A DNA stretch of 64,000 nt from Luteococcus peritonei (GCF_039526385.1 NZ_BAAAIX010000003.1:48960-112959); one strand, 5' to 3'. Counted from the stretch's first letter, positions 42,633 through 51,324 are shown. Made by a program: numbers and translations. The notes: generated from the letters alone by a model not told the origin.

Positions 42633-44408
42633 GTGCCTCTGTCCTTCGATGTCTGGGCCCCCACCCCCGAACGCGTCGAGCTGGTGGTCGACGGCCAGAC
42701 CGTCGAGCTGCAGCGCGCCGAGGAGGGCTGGTGGCGCCTCGGCGACGAGCACGCCGACCTGGCGGTGGACGGGGCACGCTACGGCTACCGGCTGGACGGC
42801 TCCGAGCAGGTCTACCCGGATCCGCGCTCGCGCTGGCAGCCCGACGGCGTGCACGGCCTGAGCCAGGCCTACGACCCGGCCGGCTACAACTGGGCCGACG
42901 GCGACTGGACCGGCCGCCAGCTGGCCGGCCACTCCATCTACGAGCTGCACGTGGGTACCTTCACCGAGCAGGGCACCCTGGTGGCGGCCATCGAGCGGCT
43001 GGACCACATCGCCGAGATGGGCTTCGACTTCGTCGAGCTGATGCCGGTCAATGCCTTCAACGGCGTCCACGGCTGGGGCTACGACGGCGTCTGCTGGTAC
43101 GCGGTGCACGATCCCTACGGCGGTCCGCGCGCCTACCAGCGCTTCGTCGACGCCTGTCACCAGCGTGGCCTGGGCGTGGTCCAGGACGTCGTGTACAACC
43201 ACCTGGGCCCCAGCGGCAACTACCTGCCGCTCTTCGGCCCCTACCTGGACGAGAGCGTCAGCACCCCCTGGGGCGGCGCGATCAACCTCACCAAGCAGGA
43301 CTCGGACCACGTGCGGCGCTACATCATCGACAACGCCCTGATGTGGCTGCAGGACTTCCACGTCGACGGGCTGCGGCTCGACGCGGTGCATGCCCTGATC
43401 GACACCTCCGCGATCCACCTGCTGGAGGAGCTGTCGGTGGAGGTGGGTGCGCTGAGCGCCTTCCTGGGCCGCCCGCTCTCGCTGATCGCGGAGAGCGACC
43501 TGAACGACCCGCGGATGATCACTCCGCGCGAGGCCGGCGGCTACGGTCTGGACGGGCAGTGGAGCGACGACTTCCACCACGCCCTGCTGGCCAATGTCAC
43601 CGGTGTCGATTCCGGCTACTACGCCGACTTCGCCAGCCTCGACGCGCTGGGCAAGGTGCTGGAGAACGGCTTCTTCCACGACGGCACCAAGTCGAGCTTC
43701 CGGGGCCGGCGCCACGGGCGACGGCTGGACACCCCCACCCTGCCCACCTGGCGGCTGGTGGTCTGCAGCGACAACCACGACCAGATCGGCAATCGCGCCG
43801 ACGGGGCCCGGCTGGCCGCCATGTGCTCCACCCGGCAGCTGCAGATCTGCGCCCTGCTCACCCTGCTCAGCCCCTACACCCCGATGGTCTTCATGGGGGA
43901 GGAGTGGGGTGCCTCGACCCCCTTCCGCTTCTTCAGCTCCCATCCCGAGCCGGAGCTGGCCGAGGCGGTCAGCAAGGGCCGGCTGGAGGAGTTCGCCAAG
44001 ATGGACTGGGATCTGTCCACCATCGTGGACCCGCAGTCGGAGGAGGCCTGGCGCAGTTCGGTGCTGGACTGGGGCGAGGTGGACGGCGACGTGCACCGCG
44101 AGATCGCCCAGACCTATCGCGAGGCGCTGGCCCTGCGCCGCACCTATCCCGACCTCACCGACCCCCGCTTCGAGTGGGTGCAGACGCTCTTCGACCCGGA
44201 CTCGCACTGGTTCCAGCTGGACCGCGGCGAGACCATGAGCGTGGTGGTCAACTTCGACGCGGACCCGGTGGAGATCGAGCTGGAGGACTCCTCCGAGGTG
44301 CTGCTGCGCGTCGGCGACGTGCAGATCGTCGAGGGAAAGGTGCTGCTGGGCGCCTACTCGGGTGCGGTGCTGCACCTGACCCGTGATGCCCTGGTGGGAC
44401 GCTCCTGA
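42633..44408 (+). CDS. treZ: Malto-oligosyltrehalose trehalohydrolase
   Basis: 591 residues from the GTG at 42633, with AGGAGA upstream. It releases trehalose from maltooligosyltrehalose in the TreY-TreZ pathway. An N-terminal beta-sandwich (to about residue 95) precedes the GH13 barrel. The catalytic regions are readable: VVYNHLGPSGNY, GLRLDAVHALID (nucleophile Asp), LIAESDLNDPR (acid Glu) and VCSDNHDQIGNRADG (Asp). treY and treX are not within this window. A TAGGTT -10 box at 42589-42594 would give a leader of about 30 nt. Confidence 0.93.
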   Translation: MPLSFDVWAPTPERVELVVDGQTVELQRAEEGWWRLGDEHADLAVDGARYGYRLDGSEQVYPDPRSRWQPDGVHGLSQAYDPAGYNWADGDWTGRQLAGHSIYELHVGTFTEQGTLVAAIERLDHIAEMGFDFVELMPVNAFNGVHGWGYDGVCWYAVHDPYGGPRAYQRFVDACHQRGLGVVQDVVYNHLGPSGNYLPLFGPYLDESVSTPWGGAINLTKQDSDHVRRYIIDNALMWLQDFHVDGLRLDAVHALIDTSAIHLLEELSVEVGALSAFLGRPLSLIAESDLNDPRMITPREAGGYGLDGQWSDDFHHALLANVTGVDSGYYADFASLDALGKVLENGFFHDGTKSSFRGRRHGRRLDTPTLPTWRLVVCSDNHDQIGNRADGARLAAMCSTRQLQICALLTLLSPYTPMVFMGEEWGASTPFRFFSSHPEPELAEAVSKGRLEEFAKMDWDLSTIVDPQSEEAWRSSVLDWGEVDGDVHREIAQTYREALALRRTYPDLTDPRFEWVQTLFDPDSHWFQLDRGETMSVVVNFDADPVEIELEDSSEVLLRVGDVQIVEGKVLLGAYSGAVLHLTRDALVGRS

Positions 44409-44439
44409 CCAGCGCCGTCGATTCCGGCACCGGCTCGTT

Positions 44440-44469
44440 TTGACCCGTGCCGGGGCCGCGGGGTAGCCT
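44440..44469 (+). promoter_or_regulatory. rplM-rpsI promoter
   Basis: TTGACC (44440-44445), an 18-nt spacer and TAGCCT (44464-44469). This is the best promoter in the window. Transcription from about 44476 leaves a leader of about 94 nt. Confidence 0.7.
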
Positions 44470-44492
44470 GAGTCGCTGTTGCGCCTTGGAAT

Positions 44493-44516
44493 GGTCGTGG
44501 CGAGGAATCGCCGACC
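44493..44516 (+). promoter_or_regulatory. Hairpin in the rplM leader
   Basis: GGTC-(GT)-GGCGA pairs with TCGCC-GACC around a GGAA (GNRA) tetraloop: 9 bp with a 2-nt bulge. It is a candidate L13 autoregulatory site. Confidence 0.4.
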
Positions 44517-44569
44517 GTGACTGCGCTGCCCAACTGTTCAGCAATCTAACGGAAGATGGTCTGCGACCC

Positions 44570-45013
44570 GTGTCTACGTACAGCCCGAAGCCTGGCGAGA
44601 TCACCAGGAATTGGCATGTGATCGATGCCGAGAACGTCGTCCTCGGACGCCTCGCGGTGACTGCCGCCACCCTGCTGCGCGGCAAGCACAAGGCCACGTT
44701 CGCCCCCCACGTCGACGGCGGTGACTTCGTGGTCATCATCAACGCCTCGAAGATCGCGGTGACCGGCAACAAGCGCACCGACTCGATGCGCTACCGCCAC
44801 TCCGGCCGTCCCGGTGGCCTGACCGCCACCCCGATCGGCGAGCTGCTCGACAAGGACCCGCGCAAGGCCGTCGAGCTGGCTGTCTGGGGCATGCTGCCCA
44901 AGAACAAGCTGAGCCGTCAGCTGATGAGCAAGCTCAAGGTCTACGCAGGCCCGGAGCACCCCCACGCCGCGCAGAAGCCGCAGGTGTACGAGATCACCCA
45001 GATCGCCCAGTGA
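44570..45013 (+). CDS. rplM: 50S ribosomal protein L13
   Basis: 147 residues from the GTG at 44570 (the frame is open upstream but not conserved). L13 is an early-assembly 50S protein. TYSPKPGEITRNWHVIDAENVVLGRLA, LRGKHKATFAPHVDGGDFVVIINA and GMLPKNKLSRQLMSKLKVYAGPEHPH are diagnostic. It is transcribed from a strong TTGACC/TAGCCT promoter with a structured leader and is followed after 29 bp by rpsI. Confidence 0.96.
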   Translation: MSTYSPKPGEITRNWHVIDAENVVLGRLAVTAATLLRGKHKATFAPHVDGGDFVVIINASKIAVTGNKRTDSMRYRHSGRPGGLTATPIGELLDKDPRKAVELAVWGMLPKNKLSRQLMSKLKVYAGPEHPHAAQKPQVYEITQIAQ

Positions 45014-45042
45014 CGATCGAAACCGTGAGCCAAGGAACAATT

Positions 45043-45576
45043 GTGTCTGAGACCGTAGAGACGACTGACGAGAACCTCGAGACCGAGGTCACCCCGTTCA
45101 CCGACGAGAACGATCGCGAGATCGCCTACCGCACGGATTCGAACCCGACCCCGGCCACCAACCCCTCGGGTCGCGCCGCGGTGATCGCCGCCGGCGGTGC
45201 CACCGGTCGTCGCAAGGAGGCCGTCGCCCGCGTCCGCCTGGTGCCCGGCAGCGGCCAGTTCTCGATCAACGGTGGACGCAGCCTCGAGGACTACTTCCCG
45301 AACAAGGTTCACCAGCAGATCGTCAACGAGCCCTTCGTGACCGCCGGTGTCGCCGACTCCTATGACGTGATCGTGCGCATCAACGGTGGCGGCATCACCG
45401 GCCAGGCCGGTGCCCTGCGCCTGGGCATCGCCCGTGCGCTGAACGCCATCGACGAAGAGGCCAGCCGTCCCGCCCTGAAGAAGGCCGGCATGCTGAGCCG
45501 CGACGCCCGCATCAAGGAGCGCAAGAAGGCCGGTCTCAAGAAGGCCCGCAAGGCCCCGCAGTACAGCAAGCGTTGA
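45043..45576 (+). CDS. rpsI: 30S ribosomal protein S9 with acidic N-terminal extension
   Basis: 177 residues from the GTG at 45043, chosen for its AAGGAA ribosome-binding site; a GTG at 45010 that overlaps the rplM stop would add 11 residues. The first ~50 residues are acidic and disordered. The S9 domain follows: GGATGRRKEAVARVRLVPGSGQ and NGGGITGQAGALRLGIARAL, ending KKARKAPQYSKR, the C-terminal tail that reaches P-site tRNA. A strong terminator follows, so glmM has its own promoter. Confidence 0.95.
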   Translation: MSETVETTDENLETEVTPFTDENDREIAYRTDSNPTPATNPSGRAAVIAAGGATGRRKEAVARVRLVPGSGQFSINGGRSLEDYFPNKVHQQIVNEPFVTAGVADSYDVIVRINGGGITGQAGALRLGIARALNAIDEEASRPALKKAGMLSRDARIKERKKAGLKKARKAPQYSKR

Positions 45577-45605
45577 TCCTGCGCTGCACCAGCAGCACGG
45601 CTCGC

Positions 45606-45638
45606 GAAGGCCGCCATCCCATCGGGGTGGCGGCCTTC
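45606..45638 (+). terminator. Terminator of rplM-rpsI
   Basis: A 15-bp stem (45606-45620 with 45624-45638, one G-U) lies 30 bp after rpsI. Confidence 0.8.
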
Positions 45639-45668
45639 CGCTTGTCCGGATCCGGCCCGTGCGGGCGG

Positions 45669-45674
45669 TAGGCT
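45669..45674 (+). promoter_or_regulatory. Leaderless -10 box of glmM
   Basis: TAGGCT ends 8 nt before the ATG at 45683. Confidence 0.5.
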
Positions 45675-45682
45675 CGTGTCCC

Positions 45683-47035
45683 ATGGCTCGACTTTTTGGC
45701 ACCGACGGCGTGCGCGGACTGGCAAACAAGGACCTGACGGCCGAACTGGCCCTGGACCTCTCGGTGGGCGCGGCCCACGTCCTGGGCGAGGCGGGCGTCT
45801 TCGGCGCCAAGCGCCCCACCGCCCTGGTGGCCCGTGACCCGCGCGCCTCGGGTGAATTCCTGGAGGCCGCCGTGGTGGCCGGCCTGGCCAGCGCCGGCGT
45901 CGACGTGGTGCGGGTGGGCGTCGTGCCCACCCCCGGCGCCGCCTTCCTGGTCAACGACGGCAACTACGACCTGGGCGTCATGCTCTCGGCCTCCCACAAC
46001 CCGATGCCCGACAACGGCATCAAGTTCTTCTCCCGCGGCGGCGTGAAGCTGGACGACACCCTGGAGGACGCGATCGAGGAGCGGATGGGCGAGGAGTGGG
46101 AGCGTCCCACCGGCGCCGCTGTGGGTCGCGTCACCGACGACCACGGGGCCGTCGAGGCCTATGTCGCCCACCTGGTGCGCAGCCTCGGCAGCGAGGGCAG
46201 CCTGGAGGGGCTGAAGGTGGTCCTGGACTGCGCCAACGGCGCCTCCTCCATGACCGCCGTGGCGGCCTTCGAGACCCAAGGTGCCGAGGTGGTGGCGATC
46301 CACAACACCCCGGACGGCGAGAACATCAACCGCGACTGCGGCTCCACCCACATGGGCGACCTGCAGGCCAAGGTGGTTGAGGTGGGCGCTGACCTGGGCC
46401 TGGCCTTCGACGGCGACGCCGACCGCTGCCTGGCCTGTGACGCCGAGGGGACGCTGATCGATGGCGACCAGATCCTGGCGATCCTGGCGCTGGCGCTCAA
46501 GGAGGACGGCAAGCTGCACTCCGACACCGTGGTGGCCACCATCATGAGCAACCTCGGCTTCGTCAACGCCATGCGTGAGAACGGCATCCGCGTCGACCAG
46601 ACCAAGGTGGGCGACCGCTACGTGCTGGAGAGCATGAATGCCAACGGCTTCACCCTGGGCGGCGAGCAGTCCGGCCACGTCATCATGAGCGAGTTCGCCA
46701 CCACCGGCGACGGCGTGCTCACCGGCCTGCACATCGCTGCGCGGATGGTGCAGACCGGCAAGAGCCTCAGGGAGCTGGGCGCCGTGATGACCCGCCTGCC
46801 GCAGACCATGATCAACGTCAAGGACGTCGACAAGCTGCGTGCCGGCATCGACCCGCAGATCCAGTCGGCGGTCAGCGCCGCCAACAAGGAGCTGGGCACC
46901 ACCGGCCGCGTCGTGCTGCGTCCCTCGGGCACCGAGCCCGTGGTCCGCGTCATGGTGGAGGCCGAGACCATGGAGCGCGCCCAGCAGGTCTGCGAGGAAC
47001 TCGCGGACGTCGTCAAGGAGCGCGTCAGTCTCTGA
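45683..47035 (+). CDS. glmM: Phosphoglucosamine mutase
   Basis: 450 residues from the ATG at 45683. It interconverts glucosamine-6-P and glucosamine-1-P on the way to UDP-GlcNAc for peptidoglycan. MARLFGTDGVRGLANKDLT starts the family. The phosphoserine loop is MLSASHNPMPDNGIKFF, the Mg site FDGDADRCLA, the sugar loop GGEQSGHVIMSE and the phosphate loop RPSGTEPVVRVMVE. glmS, the preceding step, lies 3.6 kb downstream. A TAGGCT box is 8 nt before the start. Confidence 0.96.
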   Translation: MARLFGTDGVRGLANKDLTAELALDLSVGAAHVLGEAGVFGAKRPTALVARDPRASGEFLEAAVVAGLASAGVDVVRVGVVPTPGAAFLVNDGNYDLGVMLSASHNPMPDNGIKFFSRGGVKLDDTLEDAIEERMGEEWERPTGAAVGRVTDDHGAVEAYVAHLVRSLGSEGSLEGLKVVLDCANGASSMTAVAAFETQGAEVVAIHNTPDGENINRDCGSTHMGDLQAKVVEVGADLGLAFDGDADRCLACDAEGTLIDGDQILAILALALKEDGKLHSDTVVATIMSNLGFVNAMRENGIRVDQTKVGDRYVLESMNANGFTLGGEQSGHVIMSEFATTGDGVLTGLHIAARMVQTGKSLRELGAVMTRLPQTMINVKDVDKLRAGIDPQIQSAVSAANKELGTTGRVVLRPSGTEPVVRVMVEAETMERAQQVCEELADVVKERVSL

Positions 47036-47139
47036 ACCCTTCCCGGCCCGGCGCCGGCACCACGGGCCCGTCACCAGCGGTGGCGGGCCCGTGGCCTGTC
47101 CGCTGGCTGGTCAGGGCCTCGCGGGCGTCGCCCGATGCC

Positions 47140-47145
47140 TAGCCT
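47140..47145 (+). promoter_or_regulatory. Leaderless -10 box of the BASS transporter gene
   Basis: TAGCCT ends 7 nt before the ATG at 47153. Confidence 0.5.
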
Positions 47146-47152
47146 CGGCCGC

Positions 47153-48154
47153 ATGACGTCACCCGCCCAGACCCCCGCGGCCCCCACCGCCCCCATCCCC
47201 GAGGCCCCCGTGCGGGCCGGGGAGGAGCGCAGCGCCCGGATCGCGGTGACCGTCTTCCCGCTGCTGATCCTGGCCGCGGCCGCTTTCGGCTTCTTCGTGC
47301 CCGGTGCCGCCAAGCAGATCACCCCGCACGTCACCACCCTGCTGATGCTGATCATGTTCGGCATGGGCCTGACGCTCACCGTGCCGGACTTCGCCCTGGT
47401 GGTGCGGCGCCCGCTGCCGGTGCTGCTCGGCGTGGTGGCCCAGTACGGCATCATGCCGCTGCTCGGCTACGGCGTGGCACAGCTGCTGGGGCTGTCCCCG
47501 GAGCTGGCGGCCGGCGTGATCCTGGTGGGCTGTGCCCCCGGCGGCACCGCCTCCAACGTGATCAGCTACCTGTCCAAGGCCGACACGGCGCTGAGCGTCA
47601 CCATCACCTCCATCTCCACCCTGCTGGCCCCGCTGCTCACGCCGCTGCTGACGCTCTGGCTGGCCGGCACCTACATGCCGGTCGACGGCGCCAAGATGGC
47701 CGGCGACATCGTCAAGATCGTGCTGCTCCCCGTGCTGGGCGGCCTGGTGCTGCGGCTGCTGCTGGGCCCCTGGGTGAAGCGCATCCTGGGCCTGCTGCCC
47801 TGGATCAGTGTGCTGGCCATCTCCGGCGTCGTGGCCGGGGTGGTGGGCCCGTCCGCGGACAAGCTGGTCAAGGCCGGTGGCATCGTGCTGCTGGCGGTGG
47901 TGCTGCACAACTGCCTGGGCTATGCGCTGGGCTACGGCTTCAGCCGACTGTTCCGGCAGAGCGAGCGCACCGCCCGCACCGTCGCCATCGAGGTGGGCAT
48001 GCAGAACTCGGGACTGGCAGCCGGCCTGGCCGGGGCCTACTTCAGCCCGGTGGCCGCCCTGCCGGGTGCGGTCTTCTCGGTCTGGCACAACATCTCGGGC
48101 GCCGTGCTGGCGATGGTCCTGCGACGCACCGCTGAGCGCCACCAGAGCTACTGA
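47153..48154 (+). CDS. Bile acid:sodium symporter (BASS) family transporter
   Basis: 333 residues from the ATG at 47153. Ten hydrophobic helices follow a hydrophilic start of ~25 residues rich in Pro and Ala. Family marks are LLMLIMFGMGLTL, the Gly-rich crossover VGCAPGGTASNVISYLSKAD, and the second crossover region IEVGMQNSGLAAGLAGAYF. Members carry organic anions such as bile acids, pyruvate or pantoate with sodium. The neighbour coaA (pantothenate kinase), which is convergent, makes pantoate or pantothenate-type cargo conceivable but not shown. Its stop codon abuts that of coaA in a shared TGATCA. Confidence 0.88.
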   Translation: MTSPAQTPAAPTAPIPEAPVRAGEERSARIAVTVFPLLILAAAAFGFFVPGAAKQITPHVTTLLMLIMFGMGLTLTVPDFALVVRRPLPVLLGVVAQYGIMPLLGYGVAQLLGLSPELAAGVILVGCAPGGTASNVISYLSKADTALSVTITSISTLLAPLLTPLLTLWLAGTYMPVDGAKMAGDIVKIVLLPVLGGLVLRLLLGPWVKRILGLLPWISVLAISGVVAGVVGPSADKLVKAGGIVLLAVVLHNCLGYALGYGFSRLFRQSERTARTVAIEVGMQNSGLAAGLAGAYFSPVAALPGAVFSVWHNISGAVLAMVLRRTAERHQSY

Positions 48155-49138
48155 TCAGATCTTGCGGATCCGCACGCTCTCCACGTCGTGGTCCGCGCCC
48201 TTGCGCAGGATGACCGTGGCGCGCGGGCGGGTGGGCTGCACGTTCACGCGCAGGTTGGGTCCGTTGATCTCGTCCCAGACCTGGTTGGCGAAGGCGATCG
48301 CCTCCGCATCGCCCATCGTGGCGAAGCGGGTGAAATAGCTGTCGGGATCGCTGAAGGCGGTCTCGCGCAGCGCCAGGAAGCGCTCCACGTACCAGCGTCG
48401 GATGTGCTGCTCCTGCGCGTCGACGTAGACGCTGAAGTCGAAGAAGTCGCTCAGCGCCAGGCCCACCGCGCCGTCGCTGCGGGTCCGGGCCGGCTGCAGC
48501 ACGTTCAGGCCCTCGACGATCAGGATGTCCGGCTGGCGCACCACCTCCACCTCGTCGGTGATGTCGTAGGTGATGTGGGAGTAGACCGGGGCGCTGACCT
48601 CGGGGACGCCGGACTTCACGTCCACCACGAAGCGCAGCAGGGCGCGCCGGTCGTAGCTCTCCGGGAAGCCCTTGCGGTCCAGCAGTCCGCGTCGTTCCAG
48701 CTCGGCATTGGGGCGCAGGAAGCCGTCGGTGGTGATCAGGTCCACCTTGGGACGGCCGGGGGAGCGGGAGAGCAGCTCGCGCAGCAGGCGCGCCGTGGTG
48801 GACTTGCCCACCGCCACCGAGCCCGCCACGCCGATCACGAAGGGGGTGCGGCGCACCTCCAGCTCCAGGAAGGCATTGCTGGCGCGGTAGAGGTGGCCGG
48901 TGTGGCGCATGTGCAGGTGGATCAGCTGGGTGAGCGGCAGGTAGACCGCCTCCACCTCGTCGCGGCCGGTGGGGTCGCCCAGGCCGCGCAACCGGGCGAG
49001 CGTCTGCTCGTCGAGGTCGATGTCGGTGTGGTCGGCCAGCCCGGCCCAGTCCCCGCGGCTGAGTTCCACGTAGGGTCCCGAGGGGTTGTCGTCCTCGGGG
49101 GAGGCCTGGCCGCCGCCGTCGTGCTGAAGGTCTGTCAT
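48155..49138 (-). CDS. coaA: Pantothenate kinase type I
   Basis: 327 residues. It phosphorylates pantothenate, the first committed step of coenzyme A synthesis. GVAGSVAVGKSTTARLL is the P-loop (near residue 105). LITTDGFLRPNAELERRGLLDRKGFPESYD, YSHITYDI, VEGLNVLQ and DFFDFSVYVDA are all typical of CoaA. An acidic N terminus precedes the conserved PYVELSRGDWAGL. The gene converges on the BASS gene with zero spacing and is divergent from glmS. Confidence 0.95.
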   Translation of the reverse strand: MTDLQHDGGGQASPEDDNPSGPYVELSRGDWAGLADHTDIDLDEQTLARLRGLGDPTGRDEVEAVYLPLTQLIHLHMRHTGHLYRASNAFLELEVRRTPFVIGVAGSVAVGKSTTARLLRELLSRSPGRPKVDLITTDGFLRPNAELERRGLLDRKGFPESYDRRALLRFVVDVKSGVPEVSAPVYSHITYDITDEVEVVRQPDILIVEGLNVLQPARTRSDGAVGLALSDFFDFSVYVDAQEQHIRRWYVERFLALRETAFSDPDSYFTRFATMGDAEAIAFANQVWDEINGPNLRVNVQPTRPRATVILRKGADHDVESVRIRKI

Positions 49139-49273
49139 CGTTGCGCGCCGAATCGCGGTGCGGCGCCTCCTCAGGGGCTAGATTCACACTGCGGGGGCGT
49201 TGCTGTCCATCCGGCCGCAGCCCGTCCCTCGGTGCGGTTGCGGTGCGCATTCGCAAAACGCTCAATGGTTTTG

Positions 49274-49279
49274 TACACT
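49274..49279 (+). promoter_or_regulatory. Leaderless -10 box of glmS
   Basis: TACACT ends 7 nt before the ATG at 49287; TTCGCA at 49250-49255 is a possible -35 with an 18-nt spacer. Confidence 0.55.
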
Positions 49280-49286
49280 TCTTGCC

Positions 49287-51134
49287 ATGTGTGGAATTGT
49301 GGGATATATCGGGCCGCGCAGCGCCCAGGACGTTGTCATTGAGGGCCTTCGTCGGCTCGAGTACCGCGGGTACGACTCCGCGGGCATCGCCGTCGAGGCG
49401 GACGGAAGGATCGAGGCCCGCAAGAAGTCGGGCAAGATCACCAACCTGGACGCTGAGCTGGAGGCCAACCCGCTTCCCGCCAGCAACCATGGCATCGGCC
49501 ACACCCGGTGGGCCACCCACGGCGGCCCCACCGACCAGAATGCGCATCCCCACGTGAGCCAGTCCGGCCGTGTCGCGCTGGTGCACAACGGCATCATCGA
49601 GAACTTCGCCGAGCTGCGCGCCGAGCTGGAGGGCCAGGGCGTCAGCTTCACCTCCGAGACCGACACCGAGGCCGCCGCCCAGCTGCTGGGCAAGCTGGTC
49701 GACGAGGGCACCCCGATCGCGCAGGCCATGCACCAGGTGGCCAACCGCCTGCAGGGCGCCTTCACCCTGGTCGCCATCGACGGCCAGGACCCCGAGCGCG
49801 TGGTCGCCGCCCGTCACGACAGCCCCCTGGTGGTGGGCGTCGGCGAGGGCGAGAACTTCCTCGGCTCCGACGTCGCCGCCTTCCTCGAGTTCACCCGCGA
49901 GGCCATCGAGCTGGGCCAGGACCAGGTGGTCGAGATCACCCGCGACGAGGTCACCATCACCAACTTCGACGGCACCGAGGCCACCGCCGTCAAGCCGTAC
50001 CACATCGACTGGGACATCGCCGCCGCCGAGAAGGGTGGTTACGACTGGTTCATGCGCAAGGAGATCTACGAGCAGCCCCAGGCCGTGGCCGACACCCTGC
50101 TGGGCCGCTACGACGCCGAGGGCCAGCTCACCCTGGACGAGGTGCGCATCAGCCCCGAGGAGCTGCGTCGCATCAACAAGATCGTCATCGTGGCCTGCGG
50201 CACCGCCTACCACGCCGGTCTGGTGGCCAAGTACGCCATCGAGCACTGGACCCGCATCCCCTGCGAGGTCGACATCGCCAGCGAGTTCCGCTACCGCGAC
50301 CCGATCATCGACCCCAACACCCTGGTGGTGACCATCAGCCAGTCCGGCGAGACCGCCGACACCCTGATGGCCATCCGCCACGCCCGCGAGCAGCACGCCA
50401 AGGTGATCGCCATCTGCAACACCAACGGCGCCACCATCCCGCGCGAGTCCGATGCCGTGATCTACACCCACGCCGGCCCCGAGCGCGGCGTCGCCTCCAC
50501 CAAGGGCTACCTGACCCAGGTGGTGGCCTGCTACCTGCTGGGTCTCTACCTGGCCCAGGTGCGCGGCATGAAGTACGGCGACGAGATCAAGGCCGTCACC
50601 GACGAGCTGGCCACCATGCCCGAGAAGATCCAGAAGATGCTCGACGCCGACCAGCAGGTGCTGGACATGGCCGCCGAGCTGAAGGACGACCCGTCCTTCC
50701 TCTTCCTGGGCCGCCACGTGGGCTACCCCTCGGCCCTGGAGGGTGCACTCAAGCTCAAGGAGATCGCCTACAAGCACGCCGAGGGTTTCCCGGCCGGCGA
50801 GCTGAAGCACGGCTCCATCGCCCTCGTCGAGGACGGCATCCCGATCTTCATCGCCGTTCCGCCGCAGGGTCGCGACCAGCTGCACGACAAGGTGGTCTCC
50901 AACATCCAGGAGGTGCGTGCCCGCGGCGCCAAGACCATCGTCATCGTGGAGGAGGGCGACGACTCGGTGGTTCCCTATGCCGACGTCATCATTCGCCACC
51001 CCAAGGCCTCGACCCTGCTCCAGCCGATCCTGTCGATCGTGCCGCTGCAGCTCTTCGCCTGCGAGGTGGCCACCCAGCTGGGCCACGACGTCGACCAGCC
51101 CCGCAACCTGGCCAAGTCCGTCACGGTTGAATGA
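49287..51134 (+). CDS. glmS: Glutamine-fructose-6-phosphate aminotransferase (isomerizing)
   Basis: 615 residues from the ATG at 49287. It makes glucosamine-6-P from fructose-6-P and glutamine. Cys2 is the glutaminase nucleophile (MCGIVGYIG), and LRRLEYRGYDSAGIAV, GHTRWATHGGPTDQNAHPH and VHNGIIENF follow. Two SIS domains come next (ACGTAYHAGLVAKYAIE; FLGRHVGYPSALEGALKLKEIAY), then EGFPAGELKHGSIALVE and the C-terminal DQPRNLAKSVTVE. No glmS ribozyme precedes it, because the start codon directly follows a -10 box. Confidence 0.97.
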   Translation: MCGIVGYIGPRSAQDVVIEGLRRLEYRGYDSAGIAVEADGRIEARKKSGKITNLDAELEANPLPASNHGIGHTRWATHGGPTDQNAHPHVSQSGRVALVHNGIIENFAELRAELEGQGVSFTSETDTEAAAQLLGKLVDEGTPIAQAMHQVANRLQGAFTLVAIDGQDPERVVAARHDSPLVVGVGEGENFLGSDVAAFLEFTREAIELGQDQVVEITRDEVTITNFDGTEATAVKPYHIDWDIAAAEKGGYDWFMRKEIYEQPQAVADTLLGRYDAEGQLTLDEVRISPEELRRINKIVIVACGTAYHAGLVAKYAIEHWTRIPCEVDIASEFRYRDPIIDPNTLVVTISQSGETADTLMAIRHAREQHAKVIAICNTNGATIPRESDAVIYTHAGPERGVASTKGYLTQVVACYLLGLYLAQVRGMKYGDEIKAVTDELATMPEKIQKMLDADQQVLDMAAELKDDPSFLFLGRHVGYPSALEGALKLKEIAYKHAEGFPAGELKHGSIALVEDGIPIFIAVPPQGRDQLHDKVVSNIQEVRARGAKTIVIVEEGDDSVVPYADVIIRHPKASTLLQPILSIVPLQLFACEVATQLGHDVDQPRNLAKSVTVE

Positions 51135-51136
51135 GG

Positions 51137-51156
51137 GAAGGGGGACGACCCCCTTC
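51137..51156 (+). terminator. Terminator of glmS
   Basis: A perfect 8-bp stem (51137-51144 with 51149-51156, ACGA loop) lies directly after the glmS stop. It is part of a direct repeat. Confidence 0.6.
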
Positions 51157-51255
51157 AACCCCCGCGCCCTGGGTGCGTTCACGGTTCGCTCGTACCTCGC
51201 TCACCGGCACGCAGGGAACGGAAGGACGGGGACGACCCTCTCCAATCCCCGCGCC
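51141..51255. repeat. Imperfect direct repeat after glmS
   Basis: A 28-bp unit at 51141-51168 recurs at 51228-51255 with 25 of 28 identical bases; the period is 87 bp. Only the first copy keeps a full hairpin. Confidence 0.6.
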
Positions 51256-51264
51256 TGAGTTCAA

Positions 51265-51295
51265 CACTGCCCCCGCCCTTGTGGCGGGGGCGGTG
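51265..51295 (+). terminator. Second terminator after glmS
   Basis: A 13-bp stem (51265-51277 with 51283-51295, one G-U), 17 bp before the -10 box of the next gene. Confidence 0.75.
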
Positions 51296-51311
51296 CTGTG
51301 CCTGCAGCCGG

Positions 51312-51317
51312 TAGGCT
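51312..51317 (+). promoter_or_regulatory. Leaderless -10 box of the TPR gene
   Basis: TAGGCT ends 7 nt before the GTG at 51325. Confidence 0.55.
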
Positions 51318-51324
51318 CGCGCTC

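Noticed and set aside
41171..44386. A 1,071-codon plus-strand frame across the GH125 gene and treZ
   Set aside because: It lies antisense to GH125 and out of frame with treZ; the translation is Arg/Gly/Ala-rich with no conserved motif.
49139..49286. glmS ribozyme or other riboswitch before glmS
   Set aside because: A -10 box lies 7 nt from the start codon, so the mRNA has no room for a leader; no ribozyme core is seen.
48042..51182. A 1,046-codon open frame antisense to coaA and glmS
   Set aside because: It mirrors the third-position GC of glmS and coaA, its translation is low-complexity (Val/Gly/Leu/His runs), and both genes under it are unmistakable.
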